A DNA stretch of 64,000 nt from Dokdonia sp. 4H-3-7-5 (GCF_000212355.1 NC_015496.1:1426001-1490000), one strand, 5' to 3'; numbered from the stretch's first letter, positions 33,498-42,557 are shown. Numbers and translations: made by a program. Notes: generated from the sequence alone by a model not told the origin.

Positions 33498-34472
33498 TTA
33501 CTCCATATTTTTTTGAAAAAACTCTAGCGTACGCAGTTCATTATAGTAAAATTCTCCTTTCATATAGAATCCTACATGACCTCCATGGTCTGGCATTTCT
33601 AAGTGTATAATATTAGAGTTTTTTGCCTGTGCTATAGGATAGCAATCACCGTGAAGAAAGCTATCATTCTTTGCATTGAGAATAAGGGTAGGTACAGTAA
33701 TCTTATCAAGGTAGTCAAAGCTGCTTGCTCGAGCATAATAATCAAGAGCATCCTCAAAGCCATGTGCCGGTGCGGTATACAAATCGTCAAAACGTTTTAA
33801 GCTATTGATTTTTTTATATTCTTCCTTATTCATCTTATCAGGAAACTGTTGCATCTTCTTGCGATACTTAGCTCTAAGGTGTACTAAAAATGATGTGCGA
33901 TAAATGATATTTTCCCTTTTTGTAAGTTGTTCAAGAGAAGCTTTAAGATCTGCTGGAACACCTATGCAAGCAGCACATGTCACTTGTGAAGGGATATCAT
34001 CTTGTTCTCCTAGATACTTGAGCACGGCATTGCCTCCTAGACTTACTCCATATAGGTTAATATGGCTATAACCCTTAGTAACAAGAGCGTTTACTACAAA
34101 CCTAATATCGCCGGTATCGCCGCTGTGGTATGATCTATACAATCTATTCTGGCTACCACTGCACCCTCTAAAGTTTATAGCAGCCACATCATAACCATGA
34201 TTGCTCAACAACTTTGCGGTGCCTAGTATGTATGGTCGCTGTGCGTCTCCCTCAAGTCCATGTAGCAATACTGCAACTTTTTTAATGTTGTCTCCCTGTG
34301 GTGTTGCGGCTAGTGTCCAGTCTATATCTATATAATCCCTATCTGGAAGTTCCATACGCTCACGAGTTTGCGTGATCCCCTTTACACGTCTAATCTTTGC
34401 AGAATAAATGGTGGAGAAATGTGGATCTTTAAAAAGTCCGCTTGCGCGAAAACGTGAGGGTACAATGGGCAT
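33498..34472 (-). CDS. YheT-family alpha/beta hydrolase
   Basis: The 324-residue hydrolase has YheT features: VAVLLHGLEGDAQRPYI (oxyanion region), AAINFRGCSGSQNRLYRSYHSGDTGDI, the nucleophile elbow GVSLGGN, Asp in LNAKNDSFL and His in MPDHGGHVGFY. The family has likely esterase activity, with the physiological substrate unknown. The N-terminal PHFSTIYSAKIRRV segment also fits YheT. It is divergent from the TetR gene, with palindrome copy 12 in between. Confidence 0.92.
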   Translation of the reverse strand: MPIVPSRFRASGLFKDPHFSTIYSAKIRRVKGITQTRERMELPDRDYIDIDWTLAATPQGDNIKKVAVLLHGLEGDAQRPYILGTAKLLSNHGYDVAAINFRGCSGSQNRLYRSYHSGDTGDIRFVVNALVTKGYSHINLYGVSLGGNAVLKYLGEQDDIPSQVTCAACIGVPADLKASLEQLTKRENIIYRTSFLVHLRAKYRKKMQQFPDKMNKEEYKKINSLKRFDDLYTAPAHGFEDALDYYARASSFDYLDKITVPTLILNAKNDSFLHGDCYPIAQAKNSNIIHLEMPDHGGHVGFYMKGEFYYNELRTLEFFQKNME

Positions 34473-34535
34473 TATGTAAGGTGGTGTACTATTAGTAAAA
34501 GACTATTAAGAGATTATAAAAATAGGTACAATTAA

Positions 34536-34551
34536 GCTTTCGCGAAAGCGT
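34536..34551. repeat. Iterated palindrome copy 12 (exact core, intergenic)
   Basis: GCTTTCGCGAAAGCGT between the divergent YheT and TetR genes, 94 bp before the TetR start. Confidence 0.95.
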
Positions 34552-34644
34552 AATAATCAAAGCTATAGAAAGTAGTTTTATTTAATGTTTTTTTTTGTGA
34601 AACAAACATTCCAATTATATTTATCAAGATTATAACCTCACAAA

Positions 34645-35235
34645 ATGCCTAGAACCGAAGATTTTGATAGAGAAATTGTACTAGCAAAAGCAAGAGATTT
34701 GTTTTGGCGAAAAGGATATAACGGTACGAGTATGAGTAATCTTGTAGAAGTTACGGGACTTAATAGGTCGAGTATATACAATTCGTTTGGCAATAAAAAA
34801 GCCATTTATAAAACCTTATTAATACAGTACCAAGAAGAAAATGAAAAGATTTGTACAAATGCTTTAGTACGAGCATCTAATCCGCTAGAGGGAATTCGTT
34901 TTGTATTTGAAAATTTTATAGACGAGATTGAAAAAGATACGCAAGGAAGAGGTTGCTTTAGTATAAATTGTAAAGTGGAGCTTAGTAGGGAGGACGAGTC
35001 AATAAGAGATTATCTCGAGAAGATGCAAGATCACAGAATAGAGTTTTTTAAAGGCTTAGTGCAAGAAGGACAAGACGCACAACTCATAAACACAAAGCAG
35101 TCTGCATCACAGTATGCTTATTTTCTATTCTGCACTTTTCAAGGAATACGTACTACAGGAATGTTTTTGAGAAATCGCGATATTTTACAGCAAATTGTAC
35201 AGAACGCGCTTAGGGTATTGCGTCCGGATTCTTAA
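34645..35235 (+). CDS. TetR/AcrR-family transcriptional regulator
   Basis: The protein (196 aa) has an N-terminal helix-turn-helix: ARDLFWRKGYNGTSMSNLVEVTGLNRSSIYNSFGNKKAIYKTLL (about residues 12-55), the TetR signature. The C-terminal helical ligand domain contains GRGCFSINCKVELS and is of the type with TetR_C_11/16-like fold. The thioesterase gene follows 93 bp downstream in the same direction; whether it is a target is inference only. Confidence 0.93.
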   Translation: MPRTEDFDREIVLAKARDLFWRKGYNGTSMSNLVEVTGLNRSSIYNSFGNKKAIYKTLLIQYQEENEKICTNALVRASNPLEGIRFVFENFIDEIEKDTQGRGCFSINCKVELSREDESIRDYLEKMQDHRIEFFKGLVQEGQDAQLINTKQSASQYAYFLFCTFQGIRTTGMFLRNRDILQQIVQNALRVLRPDS

Positions 35236-35328
35236 CCTATTCTTAAGGTGATATAAGATTTTGAAATTGTAATTTTACAAACTAAACAGCACTAACTATA
35301 GCGCATAAGCGCATTAAATAATTATAAT

Positions 35329-35802
35329 ATGTACACGAAGGAATTTGACATACGATGGAGTGATATAGATGCAAATCGTCATCTAGCAAACTCTGCATAT
35401 GTAAATTTTATGTCTCATACTCGTATGGGCTATATGATTGAGAATGGACTAAGTCAACGAGAAATGGTAACTCATAATATAGGCCCAGTAATTTTTCACG
35501 AGCAGTTGTTCTTCTTTAAAGAAGCTTTTCAAGGCAAGCCTATTACCGTAACGTTTGAACTAGGTGGGGCTAGTGAAGATGGTATGTTCTTCAAGTTTGT
35601 ACACAATTTTTATGATTACAAAGGTAGAAACCTAGCTCGCGGAAGCATGATGGGAGCTTGGATTGATCTTACTACACGTAAAACCATCGGACTACCAGAA
35701 GCATTAACGCCTATGCTCGAAAATGCACCAAAAACACCAGACTTTAAAGTCCTTACTAAGGAAGACATGCGCTCACATGGGCAAATGCCTATAGATAAGT
35801 AA
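35329..35802 (+). CDS. Acyl-CoA thioesterase, hot-dog fold
   Basis: The 157-residue protein belongs to the 4HBT/YbgC-like family. FDIRWSDIDANRHLANSAYVNFMSHTRMGYM carries the catalytic Asp (WSDID-x-NRH-x-NSAY) of the type seen in thioesterases. The rest supplies the long helix and beta-sheet of a hot-dog monomer. It likely hydrolyses acyl-CoA esters in the cytoplasm; chain length is not predictable. A strong terminator follows. Confidence 0.88.
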   Translation: MYTKEFDIRWSDIDANRHLANSAYVNFMSHTRMGYMIENGLSQREMVTHNIGPVIFHEQLFFFKEAFQGKPITVTFELGGASEDGMFFKFVHNFYDYKGRNLARGSMMGAWIDLTTRKTIGLPEALTPMLENAPKTPDFKVLTKEDMRSHGQMPIDK

Positions 35803-35819
35803 TAGCAGGCATAATAATG

Positions 35820-35868
35820 AAATCCCGGGTATACAATGTACAAACGCATTATAAACCCGGGATTTTTT
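35820..35868. terminator. Rho-independent terminator after the thioesterase gene
   Basis: An 11-bp stem with a CCCGGG core (35820-35830 with 35855-35865), a 24-nt loop and a T-run. It is convergent with the SnoaL-like gene and may serve both. Confidence 0.85.
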
Positions 35869-35870
35869 AT

Positions 35871-36239
35871 TTATTGTCCAGGCATATCATAGAAAAACTG
35901 CTCCTGTACAATTTTTCCATCTTTTACTTGATATACGGCAAGCTCAGATGTTTGTGAACGCTGCTGACTAGGTTTATGTGTAGTATCCATATCAAAACGC
36001 ACAGAAAACCAATTATCTGCTACTGTAGGCTCGCTTGCTTTACTGCTGTGTACTTCAAAAGTGTTTTCCCACCATTCTCCTTTCTTTGCAACTTCTTGCA
36101 TTCCTTCTGCACGCGCGTTTTCTGCCCAAGCTGGTTCTAAACTTACAATATTAGGGCTGTATAATTCCTTATAGCAACGTTCATAATTCCCTTCATTACA
36201 CCAGCTCACTAAATTATTTGCAATTTCATTAGTTTTCAT
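35871..36239 (-). CDS. SnoaL-like (NTF2-fold) cytoplasmic protein
   Basis: The protein (122 aa) has SnoaL/NTF2-fold features: IANNLVSWCNEGNYERCYKELYSPNIVSLEP, GMQEVAKKGEWWENTF and the C-terminal strands ELAVYQVKDGKIVQEQFFYD. It has no signal peptide. Related proteins are ligand-binding or isomerase-like, and this one's role is unknown. The 285 bp upstream hold only an AT-rich palindrome (36320-36350). Confidence 0.85.
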   Translation of the reverse strand: MKTNEIANNLVSWCNEGNYERCYKELYSPNIVSLEPAWAENARAEGMQEVAKKGEWWENTFEVHSSKASEPTVADNWFSVRFDMDTTHKPSQQRSQTSELAVYQVKDGKIVQEQFFYDMPGQ

Positions 36240-36319
36240 AAGTATTTGATTTTAAGTTGTTAGCAATAAATGTAGTGAAGTTTTTTTTAGAAATATGTGT
36301 ACTAATTATGTTAATTTTA

Positions 36320-36350
36320 AAATAAGTGTTAAAAATTTTAACACTTATTT
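36320..36350. repeat. 31-bp AT-rich perfect palindrome
   Basis: Arms 36320-36334 and 36336-36350 are fully complementary around a single central A. It lies 80 bp upstream of the SnoaL-like start and 175 bp after the FemAB-like stop, on the minus strand of both. It could be an operator or a 3'-end hairpin; a T-run follows neither arm clearly. Confidence 0.6.
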
Positions 36351-36524
36351 ACTATATTTAGCAATATCTAGTTTACAAAAACATAGTTGTGAGGGGAGTT
36401 TGCTGAGATTTTGACGGAGGTCAAACCTATAGAAGCTTAATTTAACTTTTCAATATTAGTGTAGATTGATAACGATCACTTAATAAAATATAATAATATT
36501 TACGCTTAGTACATGCTACCGAAT

Positions 36525-37655
36525 TTAATTTTTAAATGGATTATGCTGTTTATATTCCGTCATTTTAATCTGGCGTATAAATGGTTTAAAAAACATATTT
36601 GCTACAGTACGACGGTGTTTTATATAACACCTTAAGTGCTCTGGTATTGCTCCTAGAGTACTTTTGATTTCAGATGCAGTTCTACCTAAGTTAATGTCTT
36701 TCACCCCTAGTAAAAGACCTAATCGAATATAATCGTTTAACATTCTTGGGTAGATGGCATCTGTTTTATTTGTAGTATAATCAATCCCCACATAATGAGC
36801 ACTGAGCTGTTCGTTATGTAAAAAAGCGGTTGAAAATCCTACTATTTCCCCTTTCTTACTATAGGTGCTAATGATTACATTTTCGGGAAACCGCTCTTTA
36901 AGTAATGCGTAGGTTTCAATGTCAATAAAAGCAGTGTTAAACAAGGCTTTCTCTGCAACATCTAGATATAAGGATTTAAGTTTTTCTTTATGGGTTCTTA
37001 TTTCGTTTGCGGTAAGTGAAGTCTTTACAAGAGCGTTACTAGACGAGTCTGCCTTATTAACTTTTATACGGTATTTTGATTTTAAAGAGCCTTTATATTC
37101 CTCAAAATTTTTCCAAGTAACATGTATGTGCATGTTAGGTTCGACGGCAAATGATTGAAAGTGCTGTTTTTCTACTACACTTGCAGCGGTGTCTTGTGTG
37201 GCATTAAAGTCTTTTAAAAAACAAACACTTGACTTAGTGGTTTTTTGTAGTGTTTTAAGCTTTCGCGAAAGCGTATTATATATACGTCTCCTATCTATTC
37301 CTTTTTTGATCCACATTCCATACTCACCGCTTAGGAAAACGTTTCCACAAACTAGAATGTGCGTTTTTTTATTGCTTAGGTAGCATTGTACAGATTTGGC
37401 TAGTTTTTGATAGTAGGGAAGATTGCTCGGTGCGCCTTCAAGAGAGACACGTACCCGCTGGAGAATAGCAATAGCGATAGGTTGCTCTTTACTCGTGAAA
37501 ACCAAATATCGATAATCTATCGTGCTATTTGCCTCTTCAAAAGAAGCCAAAAATAGTTTTGAAAAGTAAAAGGTTTGATCACAACCTAACTCTATGAAGG
37601 TCGTGTCAGGGATGTCGTTTATAGTAAAGTACTCTTGAGTGATGATTTTAGGCAA
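36525..37655 (-). CDS. FemAB/BioF2-like acyltransferase family protein
   Basis: The 376-residue protein has two GNAT-like halves as in FemAB and related peptidoglycan-recognition transferases: RVRVSLEGAPSNLPYYQKLAK near 70-90 and a second domain with KSLYLDVAEKALFNTAFIDIETYALLKERFPEN and HYVGIDYTTNKTDAIYPRMLNDYIRLGLLLGVKDINLGRTASEIKSTLGA. The latter resembles GNAT acetyl-CoA regions of this type. Palindrome copy 13 is read as TLSRKLKT in the middle. It overlaps the downstream-strand EamA gene by 8 bp, so the two are co-transcribed. The substrate is unknown. Confidence 0.78.
   Translation of the reverse strand: MPKIITQEYFTINDIPDTTFIELGCDQTFYFSKLFLASFEEANSTIDYRYLVFTSKEQPIAIAILQRVRVSLEGAPSNLPYYQKLAKSVQCYLSNKKTHILVCGNVFLSGEYGMWIKKGIDRRRIYNTLSRKLKTLQKTTKSSVCFLKDFNATQDTAASVVEKQHFQSFAVEPNMHIHVTWKNFEEYKGSLKSKYRIKVNKADSSSNALVKTSLTANEIRTHKEKLKSLYLDVAEKALFNTAFIDIETYALLKERFPENVIISTYSKKGEIVGFSTAFLHNEQLSAHYVGIDYTTNKTDAIYPRMLNDYIRLGLLLGVKDINLGRTASEIKSTLGAIPEHLRCYIKHRRTVANMFFKPFIRQIKMTEYKQHNPFKN
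37259..37274. repeat. Iterated palindrome copy 13 (exact core, in FemAB-like gene)
   Basis: Core 37259-37272 inside the FemAB-like gene, read on the minus strand in the LSRK frame rather than the AFAKA frame. Confidence 0.95.
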
Positions 37656-38541
37656 TTGCTTTTTTTCGTTTAGTACTTAAATATACACCTAAGAAAATAA
37701 GTGCAGCAGCAACAATCCTAATAGTAGTAAGCGTATCTGCACCCAAGATAATAGCTACTATGGTTGCAATAAGAGGTTGCAGGTATATAAATGCACCTAT
37801 GGTAGATGGTTTAAGCTGTTTTAAAGCAAACACATTAAAAAGATAGGTAAGATAGGTCGTACCAACTACCACAAAAGCCATAACTCCTATGACATTAGGA
37901 GGTAAAGTACTCCATGATACTTCCAGAAATTGCGGAAGTCCGATAGGGGCGTTTGTAAATACCGCAATAAGGAAAAACCATTTCATTAAAGTAATAGACG
38001 AGTACTTTGCAGTGAGTGGTTTTACTAGAATTAAATAAACAGAGTATGCGGTAGCATTAATCATAAAGAGCATGTTACCTAGCGTAATGTTAGGGGCATT
38101 TTCTTGTGTTTTTGCACCAAAAAGAATTAAAACCAAGGCGCCTACAAGGCCTATAGCAATACCAGAACCTTTAAGCCAAGTGATCTTTTCCTTTAAAAAT
38201 ATAGCAGAAAGCACAAGCAATATGACGGGAGATAGTGTGATTACCACACTACTATTTATGGGAGTAGATAATTGCAAACCTTTAAAAAACATCAGCATGT
38301 TTATGGTCATCCCAAAGAGTGCGCAAAGTAGCATACGCCACCAGTCTTTACGTTCTATCTTTTCTGAAGGAAAAAATAAACTTGTAATCCAGAATAGAAC
38401 CGCTGCTCCTAGAACCCTAAGCATAATAAATCCATATGCCTGGATATTGGTAGGCATCAAATCCTTTGCTAGCGTGTGATTAATACCGTAAATAAAACTA
38501 GCGCCAAAGGCTGCAAGAAAGGCGAGATGACGCTTGCTCAT
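37648..38541 (-). CDS. EamA/DMT-superfamily transporter
   Basis: The protein (297 aa) has ten predicted membrane spans and two EamA repeats: AAFGASFIYGINHTLAKDLMP at the start and GAFIYLQPLIATIVAIILGADTL in the second half. It is a typical DMT exporter or metabolite permease of the inner membrane with unknown substrate. Its stop overlaps the following FemAB-like gene by 8 bp, and the ArsC-like gene precedes it by 6 bp, so ArsC-like, EamA and FemAB-like form one operon. Confidence 0.92.
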   Translation of the reverse strand: MSKRHLAFLAAFGASFIYGINHTLAKDLMPTNIQAYGFIMLRVLGAAVLFWITSLFFPSEKIERKDWWRMLLCALFGMTINMLMFFKGLQLSTPINSSVVITLSPVILLVLSAIFLKEKITWLKGSGIAIGLVGALVLILFGAKTQENAPNITLGNMLFMINATAYSVYLILVKPLTAKYSSITLMKWFFLIAVFTNAPIGLPQFLEVSWSTLPPNVIGVMAFVVVGTTYLTYLFNVFALKQLKPSTIGAFIYLQPLIATIVAIILGADTLTTIRIVAAALIFLGVYLSTKRKKAIA

Positions 38542-38547
38542 AGTTTT

Positions 38548-38901
38548 TTATTTTGCAAATGCTTCAACCGCAGCAGCCACTACTTTTTTGCTGTTTCCCA
38601 CAAATATTGCATCATTTACAATCATTACAGGTCGTTTTAAAAATGTGTAGTGCTCTAGAATGAGATTTTTATAATCCTCTTCAGATAGTGTCTGTTCATT
38701 AAGACCGCGTTTACGATACAATTGTGCTCGCTTACTGAAAAGAGCTTCATAAGACCCTTCCATTTCTTTCATCTCTTCTACTTGAGATAACGTCATAGGC
38801 TCAGATTTAATGTCTTGCATAATGACATCATCACTAGGATTAATTTCAGAAATAATGCGCTGGCAAGTATTACAGGTAGAGAGGTGGTAGATTTTCTTCA
38901 A
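38548..38901 (-). CDS. ArsC/Spx-like thioredoxin-fold reductase
   Basis: The 117-residue protein is of the arsenate-reductase (ArsC/YffB) family: KIYHLSTCNTCQRIISEI at residues 3-20 carries CxxC (Cys10, Cys13), RAQLYRKRGLNEQTLSEEDYKNLILEHYTFLKRPVMIV has the conserved Arg and Pro segment, and FVGNSKKVV ends the fold. Without arsenic genes nearby it may act in other thiol chemistry. It is first in the minus-strand run with the EamA and FemAB-like genes. Confidence 0.88.
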   Translation of the reverse strand: MKKIYHLSTCNTCQRIISEINPSDDVIMQDIKSEPMTLSQVEEMKEMEGSYEALFSKRAQLYRKRGLNEQTLSEEDYKNLILEHYTFLKRPVMIVNDAIFVGNSKKVVAAAVEAFAK

Positions 38902-38985
38902 AATAAGGTGGTGTATTTCAATTACATTATAAAAATACCGCCTATCTCTACCAAAATGGATTATTTTTAGAAAAAATTAAACCTA

Positions 38986-39450
38986 ATGGAATACACCTTT
39001 GATATTTGTCTAAAAAACCGTCATCTTCTAGAGCGATTTATTAAGAGTCATACACTTGAAGAACTTAATAAAATACCTGATGGCTTTAATAATAATATTA
39101 TCTGGAATATAGGTCATAGTATAGCTACACAACAGCTTCTTACTTATGGACTTTCTGGTCTCACACCGTCTGTATCTATGGAGTTTATTAATAGCTACAA
39201 GAAGGGAACAAAGCCAGAAAGAGATGTAACCCAGGAGGAAGTATGTCTCATGCACGAGATGCTCTTTGATACGCTTAAGACACTTCAAAGAGATTATAAG
39301 GCGGGTATTTTTAAAGACTTTAAAGAATATACGCTTTCTACCACAGGCGGAACATTGTCAAAAGTAGAGCATGGGCTTGATTTTAATAATTTTCATGAAG
39401 GATTACACCTAGGTTGTATTATCCAACTATCGAAACTCGTTAAAGATTAA
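38986..39450 (+). CDS. DinB-like helical-bundle protein
   Basis: The protein (154 aa) is a DinB/DUF664-like four-helix bundle: RHLLERFIKSHTLEELNKIPDGFNNNIIWNIGHSIATQQLL at the N-terminus, with a typical metal-site His in NIGHS, and LDFNNFHEGLHLGCIIQLSKLV near the end with two more His. These proteins bind divalent metal, and some act as thiol transferases. The role is unknown here. It overlaps the convergent DUF3298 gene by 11 bp. Confidence 0.88.
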   Translation: MEYTFDICLKNRHLLERFIKSHTLEELNKIPDGFNNNIIWNIGHSIATQQLLTYGLSGLTPSVSMEFINSYKKGTKPERDVTQEEVCLMHEMLFDTLKTLQRDYKAGIFKDFKEYTLSTTGGTLSKVEHGLDFNNFHEGLHLGCIIQLSKLVKD

Positions 39451-40162
39451 GGTAATCTTGAGAAAGCTCCCATGGGATTGTAATCTGCTTGTTCTCCATA
39501 TTAAATGAGGATACACCCATATCATTATAAATAAGAACAATACCTTCTTCGGTAAATCCTACTTCTTTTAGGTAGCTATCGGGAAGGTTTGATGGGGTGA
39601 CGTGAAATGTTTCTTGCGGATATTCTTTTTCAAATTGCGCTTTCGCGAAAGCGTAAAAATCATCATCGAGCAATTCATCATCACTATATTCTTCTCCAGT
39701 TTGTGGATTGATATTAAGATACATTTCGTTGTCAAAACCACTCGCACCACCCATAAATTGATATGAATAAAATACTATAGATAGTAAGTTGTTAGAACCA
39801 AATGATATCGCAGAATCTATAGTGATTTCATGAGCGTCCGAAAGTTCTGTCGTTTCCGGATATGATATTTGTGAGTTGTTAATATAGAGTTCAATGGCAT
39901 CATTGATAGAGTTAGGTAAACTTTCTGTCTCGTTATACAGTGTGTTTATTGTAGAAGTTTGAATCCAGTTATTTACAGTGATAGCAGCTTCTTCTGGTGT
40001 TTCCATATTGAGAATTGATAATGCAATTTCTGGACATGGCTGGCTATTACAAATAGCAAAATCTTTTGTAGAATAGCTATCTGTGGTAGCTGTATAGGTT
40101 ATTGTCTTTTCGCAGCTTATAAAAAGTAAGATTACAAGTATGGAAGGAAGCAGTTTTTTCAT
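39440..40162 (-). CDS. DUF3298-type lipoprotein
   Basis: The 240-residue product has a lipoprotein signal (lipobox FISC, Cys17). The fold matches RsiV-like DUF4163/DUF3298 proteins: QFMGGASGFDNEMYLNINPQTGEEYSDDELLDDDF and the C-terminal TEEGIVLIYNDMGVSSFNMENKQITIPW. Related domains sit in anti-sigma or lysozyme-inhibitor proteins. Palindrome copy 14 is read in frame as YAFAKAQ between the two halves of the domain. Its 3' end overlaps the DinB gene. Confidence 0.82.
   Translation of the reverse strand: MKKLLPSILVILLFISCEKTITYTATTDSYSTKDFAICNSQPCPEIALSILNMETPEEAAITVNNWIQTSTINTLYNETESLPNSINDAIELYINNSQISYPETTELSDAHEITIDSAISFGSNNLLSIVFYSYQFMGGASGFDNEMYLNINPQTGEEYSDDELLDDDFYAFAKAQFEKEYPQETFHVTPSNLPDSYLKEVGFTEEGIVLIYNDMGVSSFNMENKQITIPWELSQDYLNL
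39638..39653. repeat. Iterated palindrome copy 14 (exact, in DUF3298 gene)
   Basis: CGCTTTCGCGAAAGCG, read on the minus strand as AFAKA inside the DUF3298 lipoprotein gene. Confidence 0.95.
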
Positions 40163-40352
40163 GCAATAAAGGTAGTTGATATGCTTTCAAATTAAAAGGG
40201 ACGTATGCAAGGAGATTGCAATGCCGCAACTTGAGCATTATATTATGTTTTGATTTCCTTATTGGAATAATAGCTTGTTGCGAGTTGTCGTATTTTTATA
40301 AACACATTTACTCAGGTGATGAGAGTTCGTATTACTATAAAATAACTAATAA

Positions 40353-41495
40353 ATGAAATTTAATACTAAGACAATACATGGTAAACAGCATCCAGATAAG
40401 GCTTATGGATCTGTAATGCCTCCTATATATCAAACTTCTACTTATGCACAATCTACGCCAGGTGGTCATAAGGGATATGAGTATAGTCGCTCTGCAAACC
40501 CAACGCGTCACGCACTTGAGCAGTCGCTTGCAAGTATAGAGAATGGAGAATACGGAATCGCTTTTGCATCTGGACTGGCTGCAATAGATGCGATAATAAA
40601 GTTACTTAAGCCGGGTGATGAGGTGGTGTCAACAAGTGATCTTTATGGTGGTACGTATCGGCTTTTTACTAAGATATTTGAAAGTTTTGGTATTAAGTTC
40701 CACTTTATAGGAATGCAAGATGTCAAGAATATAGAAACATATATTAATGAAAAAACAAAGCTCATTTGGGTAGAAACGCCTACGAACCCGATGATGAGTA
40801 TTATTGATATTGAGGCAGTTTCATCAATATCAAAAAAGTATAAGATCCTGTTTGCGGTAGATAACACTTTTGCAACTCCTTATTTACAACTACCCCTTGA
40901 TTTAGGTGCCGATATTGTGATGCATAGTGCCACAAAGTATTTAGGAGGTCATAGCGATCTGGTTATGGGTGCTCTTGTTGTAAAGAATAAGGAGCTAGCA
41001 GATAGATTATACTTTATACAAAATGCAAGTGGTGCCATAAGTGGGCCTCAAGATAGCTTTCTGGCATTGCGTGGTATAAAGACATTACACGTCCGAATGC
41101 AAAGACACTGTGAAAATGGTAAGGCTGTTGCTCACTATCTTAAGTCTCATCCTATGGTTGATAAAGTATACTGGCCTGGCTTTGAAGATCACCCTAATCA
41201 TCATATTGCCAAAAGACAGATGAAAGACTATGGAGCTATGATTTCATTTACTACTAAGCAAGATTCGCTAGCGGGTGCTGTAAGCTTTGCGGAAAAGCTA
41301 CAAATTTTTACCCTCGCCGAAAGTCTAGGAGGTGTGGAGTCACTTGCGGGTCATCCTGCTTCAATGACGCATGGTTCCATCCCTAAAGATGACCGAGAAA
41401 AACTTGGAATTAAAGATTCTTTAGTGAGATTGAGTGTAGGTATTGAAGATGAAGAAGACCTGATAGCAGATCTTAAACAGGCACTAGAAAACTAA
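40353..41495 (+). CDS. metB: Cystathionine gamma-synthase / PLP-dependent trans-sulfuration enzyme
   Basis: The enzyme (380 aa) belongs to the Cys/Met-metabolism PLP family. KTIHGKQHPDKAYGSVMPPIYQTSTYAQ, YEYSRSANPTRHALEQSLASIE and the PLP lysine in VMHSATKYLGGHSDLVMG are diagnostic, as is ESLGGVESLAGHPASMTH. The family includes cystathionine gamma-synthase and gamma-lyase, which are hard to tell apart by motif; synthase is the commoner annotation. The 190-bp upstream leader shows no SAM riboswitch that I could recognise. A strong terminator follows. Confidence 0.85.
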   Translation: MKFNTKTIHGKQHPDKAYGSVMPPIYQTSTYAQSTPGGHKGYEYSRSANPTRHALEQSLASIENGEYGIAFASGLAAIDAIIKLLKPGDEVVSTSDLYGGTYRLFTKIFESFGIKFHFIGMQDVKNIETYINEKTKLIWVETPTNPMMSIIDIEAVSSISKKYKILFAVDNTFATPYLQLPLDLGADIVMHSATKYLGGHSDLVMGALVVKNKELADRLYFIQNASGAISGPQDSFLALRGIKTLHVRMQRHCENGKAVAHYLKSHPMVDKVYWPGFEDHPNHHIAKRQMKDYGAMISFTTKQDSLAGAVSFAEKLQIFTLAESLGGVESLAGHPASMTHGSIPKDDREKLGIKDSLVRLSVGIEDEEDLIADLKQALEN

Positions 41496-41506
41496 CTTCT
41501 GTAAAT

Positions 41507-41543
41507 ACAAAAGCGACTTTAAAAATTTTAAAGTCGCTTTTGT
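41507..41543. terminator. Bidirectional terminator between metB and the beta-barrel gene
   Basis: A perfect 18-bp stem (41507-41524 with 41526-41543) around one central base, with T's and A's at the flanks for both directions. Confidence 0.85.
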
Positions 41544-41562
41544 GCTTTTTCTTTTTGATATT

Positions 41563-42405
41563 TTAATCCAGATAATAAATATAACCTACATTCATCCAGA
41601 ATATCCAATCATTAACTTTGTTTACAGGTCTTGGATCTGGGTTAAGACCATCTACCCAGTTAGAACCATAGTAATGCCATCTTAAGTCTAAATTAAGATC
41701 GCTGAGGACGCCTAATTTATATCGTGTTCCTATACTTCCGGTAATTGCCCATGTTGTACCAGGTCGAGTGTCAATTCCCGTCCCAAATTCACCATCACCT
41801 ACATTAAAACCTTCAATTATAGCTGGTCCCGTGTCAAAAGGATCTGGAGTAAATGGATTAAGTACTTGTCCAAAAATGTTTCCGTCTGTGCGCAAATTAG
41901 TAGTTGCACTAGGGTTATAAGAAACAAAGTGAGCACCTAAACTTACATAGGGAGCAAACTTAAAAGCACCAGCTGCAAAGTCTCGTATGCTGAGTGGGTA
42001 ATATTCTAATTGAGATCCTATTTCTATAACACTAGTTTTTCCTTCATGATTTCGTAATCTCAAGCCGCCAAAATCGTTATCATCTGCTTCTGGACCAAAA
42101 TTATTGAGTGCTGTAAAATGGTAGTCTATCTCATTACGAACTTTAAAATGATCATTAAAATACGTGTATCGGGAGTAGCAATTACAATCTGCTTGGTAAG
42201 AGAAATTCAGGTAATGAACGAGGCCAATCCCAAATCCCGTATTCCCTATATTTGTTTCTTGATTTCCGCGTTCACCATAATCAGCTTGAAATGCCACAGG
42301 CCCCACTATAACGCCAAGCTCATGCGAAAATCCAAATTGAGCATTTAAGCTCTGATGTACCATCATAAAAGATAGCAATGCCAATAGTAGGTACTTGGCT
42401 TTCAT
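41563..42405 (-). CDS. Outer-membrane beta-barrel protein (THC0290_0291 family)
   Basis: The 280-residue protein has a signal peptide ending NAQ. The rest is amphipathic beta strands: GFSHELGVIVGPVAFQADYGERGNQETNIGNTGFGIGLVHYLNF, YSRYTYFNDHFKVRNE, and a C-terminal INDWIFWMNVGYIYYLD-like strand with a terminal aromatic residue. This is the pattern of the Bacteroidetes THC0290_0291 family of putative porin-like barrels. The start at 42405 is favoured because the longer frame (42453) begins upstream of the -7 box at 42428. The substrate is unknown. Confidence 0.8.
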   Translation of the reverse strand: MKAKYLLLALLSFMMVHQSLNAQFGFSHELGVIVGPVAFQADYGERGNQETNIGNTGFGIGLVHYLNFSYQADCNCYSRYTYFNDHFKVRNEIDYHFTALNNFGPEADDNDFGGLRLRNHEGKTSVIEIGSQLEYYPLSIRDFAAGAFKFAPYVSLGAHFVSYNPSATTNLRTDGNIFGQVLNPFTPDPFDTGPAIIEGFNVGDGEFGTGIDTRPGTTWAITGSIGTRYKLGVLSDLNLDLRWHYYGSNWVDGLNPDPRPVNKVNDWIFWMNVGYIYYLD

Positions 42406-42427
42406 AAAGTAGGTCATTTGAGTGTGA

Positions 42428-42435
42428 CAAATATA
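42428..42435 (-). promoter_or_regulatory. -7 promoter element for the beta-barrel gene
   Basis: TATATTTG on the minus strand, 22 bp before the ATG at 42405; full TAnnTTTG match. Confidence 0.5.
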
Positions 42436-42557
42436 TACAATTATGTCAAACACCGAAATTTCTAAATATATTCTCCATTTTATGTAGGTTTAATCCTACT
42501 TATTGATTTGTTCATTACGATATTCTAAAAAATATGCGCATAAAATCACGGATACCG

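Noticed and set aside
34438-34455. A GCTTGCGCGAAAAC stretch in the YheT gene resembling the palindrome
   Set aside because: Several mismatches and a different centre; it is within the range of chance similarity and was not counted.
40163-40352. SAM riboswitch upstream of the metB-like gene
   Set aside because: The 190-bp leader has short inverted stretches, but I could not place the conserved core of any SAM riboswitch class.
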